Shown here: positions 45,168 through 45,626 of the stretch, one piece after another
How positions within the stretch are numbered: position 1 is the first letter of the stretch
Layout of the letters: every line of letters starts with the position of its first letter
From: an uncultured Gammaproteobacteria bacterium
GTDB taxonomy: Bacteria; Pseudomonadota; Gammaproteobacteria; UBA4575
Assembly (NCBI GenBank): GCA_937922735.1
Contig: CALAJL010000025.1
Coordinates: forward strand, 1 to 45,626
Direction of reading: 5' to 3'
DNA length: 45,626 nucleotides
The notes under the pieces: generated by a model
Databases searched by the model: none
Told to the model about the DNA's origin: nothing
Seen by the model: only the letters and a program-made list of their open reading frames with translations
Made by a program: the position numbers and the translations under genes

Positions 45168-45212
45168 TGGTGGCAATAGGTGGACTTGAACCACGACCCC
45201 AGCATTATGATC
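45168..45212 (-). pseudogene. 3' half of a tRNA-Met-like gene
   Basis: Read on the minus strand: CATAATGCTGGGGTCG, then GTGGTTCAAGTCCAC, then a 7-base acceptor strand TATTGCC, A and CCA. The T-loop TTCAAGT is in a 4-5 bp stem, and the CATAAT...GGGGTC part matches elongator tRNA-Met from the anticodon onward. The D arm and 5' acceptor strand are absent from the preceding 60 bases. So only a half remains, ending at a TGATCA (45208-45213). This is typical of an attachment-site remnant. Confidence 0.6.
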
Positions 45213-45225
45213 AAGCACTTTAAAT

Positions 45226-45315
45226 TTAAACTTTAGTAGGCATTCTTTCTTTCGACGTACCACTGCATTCTGGACAAGTAAGCGTAGAATTTAATTTAAG
45301 TGTTTTGTCAGTCAC
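45226..45315 (-). pseudogene. Truncated GDCCVxC-type protein, N-terminal 29 residues
   Basis: Starting at GTG 45315 the frame reads KLNSTLTCPECSGTSKERMP then TKV and a stop. This matches the N-terminus of the small GDCCVxC-domain proteins (STLTCPxCG...MPTDACQFFYEC...) found beside heavy-metal RND pumps. Homology stops at MPT, where the normal protein continues for about 40 residues. So the gene was cut, close to the tRNA-like half. It lies downstream of the cusA-like gene on the same strand, its expected neighbour. Confidence 0.68.
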
Positions 45316-45337
45316 AAGTAAGAGCCTATTTGATCTA

Positions 45338-45626
<289 letters not shown>

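Overview
The window is an AT-rich chromosomal segment (GC roughly 37-40% by eye) from a free-living gammaproteobacterium. RNase T, MlaA, a ZrgA-type zinc locus, RimB/RimK and a RegB/RegA redox pair all fit that group. Species cannot be named from the sequence. Genes are dense, and no transposase, prophage or CRISPR array was seen.

Layout. 1-11.8 kb is mostly housekeeping: mlaA (partial), argG, rnt, grxD, an asparagine-synthetase-like amidotransferase of the N-acetylglutaminylglutamine type, a PuuD-like membrane protein, argD-argF, an orphan egtD, an AlsT-type Na+/amino-acid symporter, nadC and mazG. 12.0-20 kb is a cyclic-di-GMP neighbourhood. A ribbon-helix-helix protein is coupled by a 4-base overlap to a PAS-PAS-GGDEF-EAL protein, followed by a second GGDEF protein. 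Next comes a clear c-di-GMP-I (GEMM-I) riboswitch in front of a small secreted protein of unknown function. Converging on that gene is a 930-residue inverse autotransporter whose passenger looks like a parallel beta-helix instead of Ig-like domains.

20-28 kb holds envelope and stress genes (Rap1a-like protein, patatin lipoprotein, alpha/beta hydrolase, SYLF protein, outer-membrane 'transporter') and the RegB/RegA two-component system. 28.5-31.6 kb encodes a two-repeat DUF1538 membrane protein with a 399-residue partner in which three PII-like segments can be traced, a possible single-chain pseudotrimer. 31.7-38.7 kb is a zinc-acquisition region: a decayed TonB-receptor C-terminus, a MerC-like protein, a ZnuD-like TonB receptor, a small His/Cys protein, a 27-bp perfect palindrome matching the Zur box, and a zrgABCD-like operon. 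38.7-45 kb has a minimal MscS channel, a rimB-rimK-desuccinylase operon, and a CorA-like transporter coupled to a large MscS-type channel.

The right edge carries a junction: the 3' half of a tRNA-Met-like gene, a GDCCVxC-type protein cut after about 28 residues, and the C-terminus of a CusA/CzcA heavy-metal RND pump. This looks like the scar of an integration or deletion at a metal-resistance island.

The most interesting parts are the c-di-GMP riboswitch with its orphan secreted target beside c-di-GMP enzymes and an unusual surface protein, and the DUF1538/tandem-PII pair. All statements come from reading the sequence; no database search was run.
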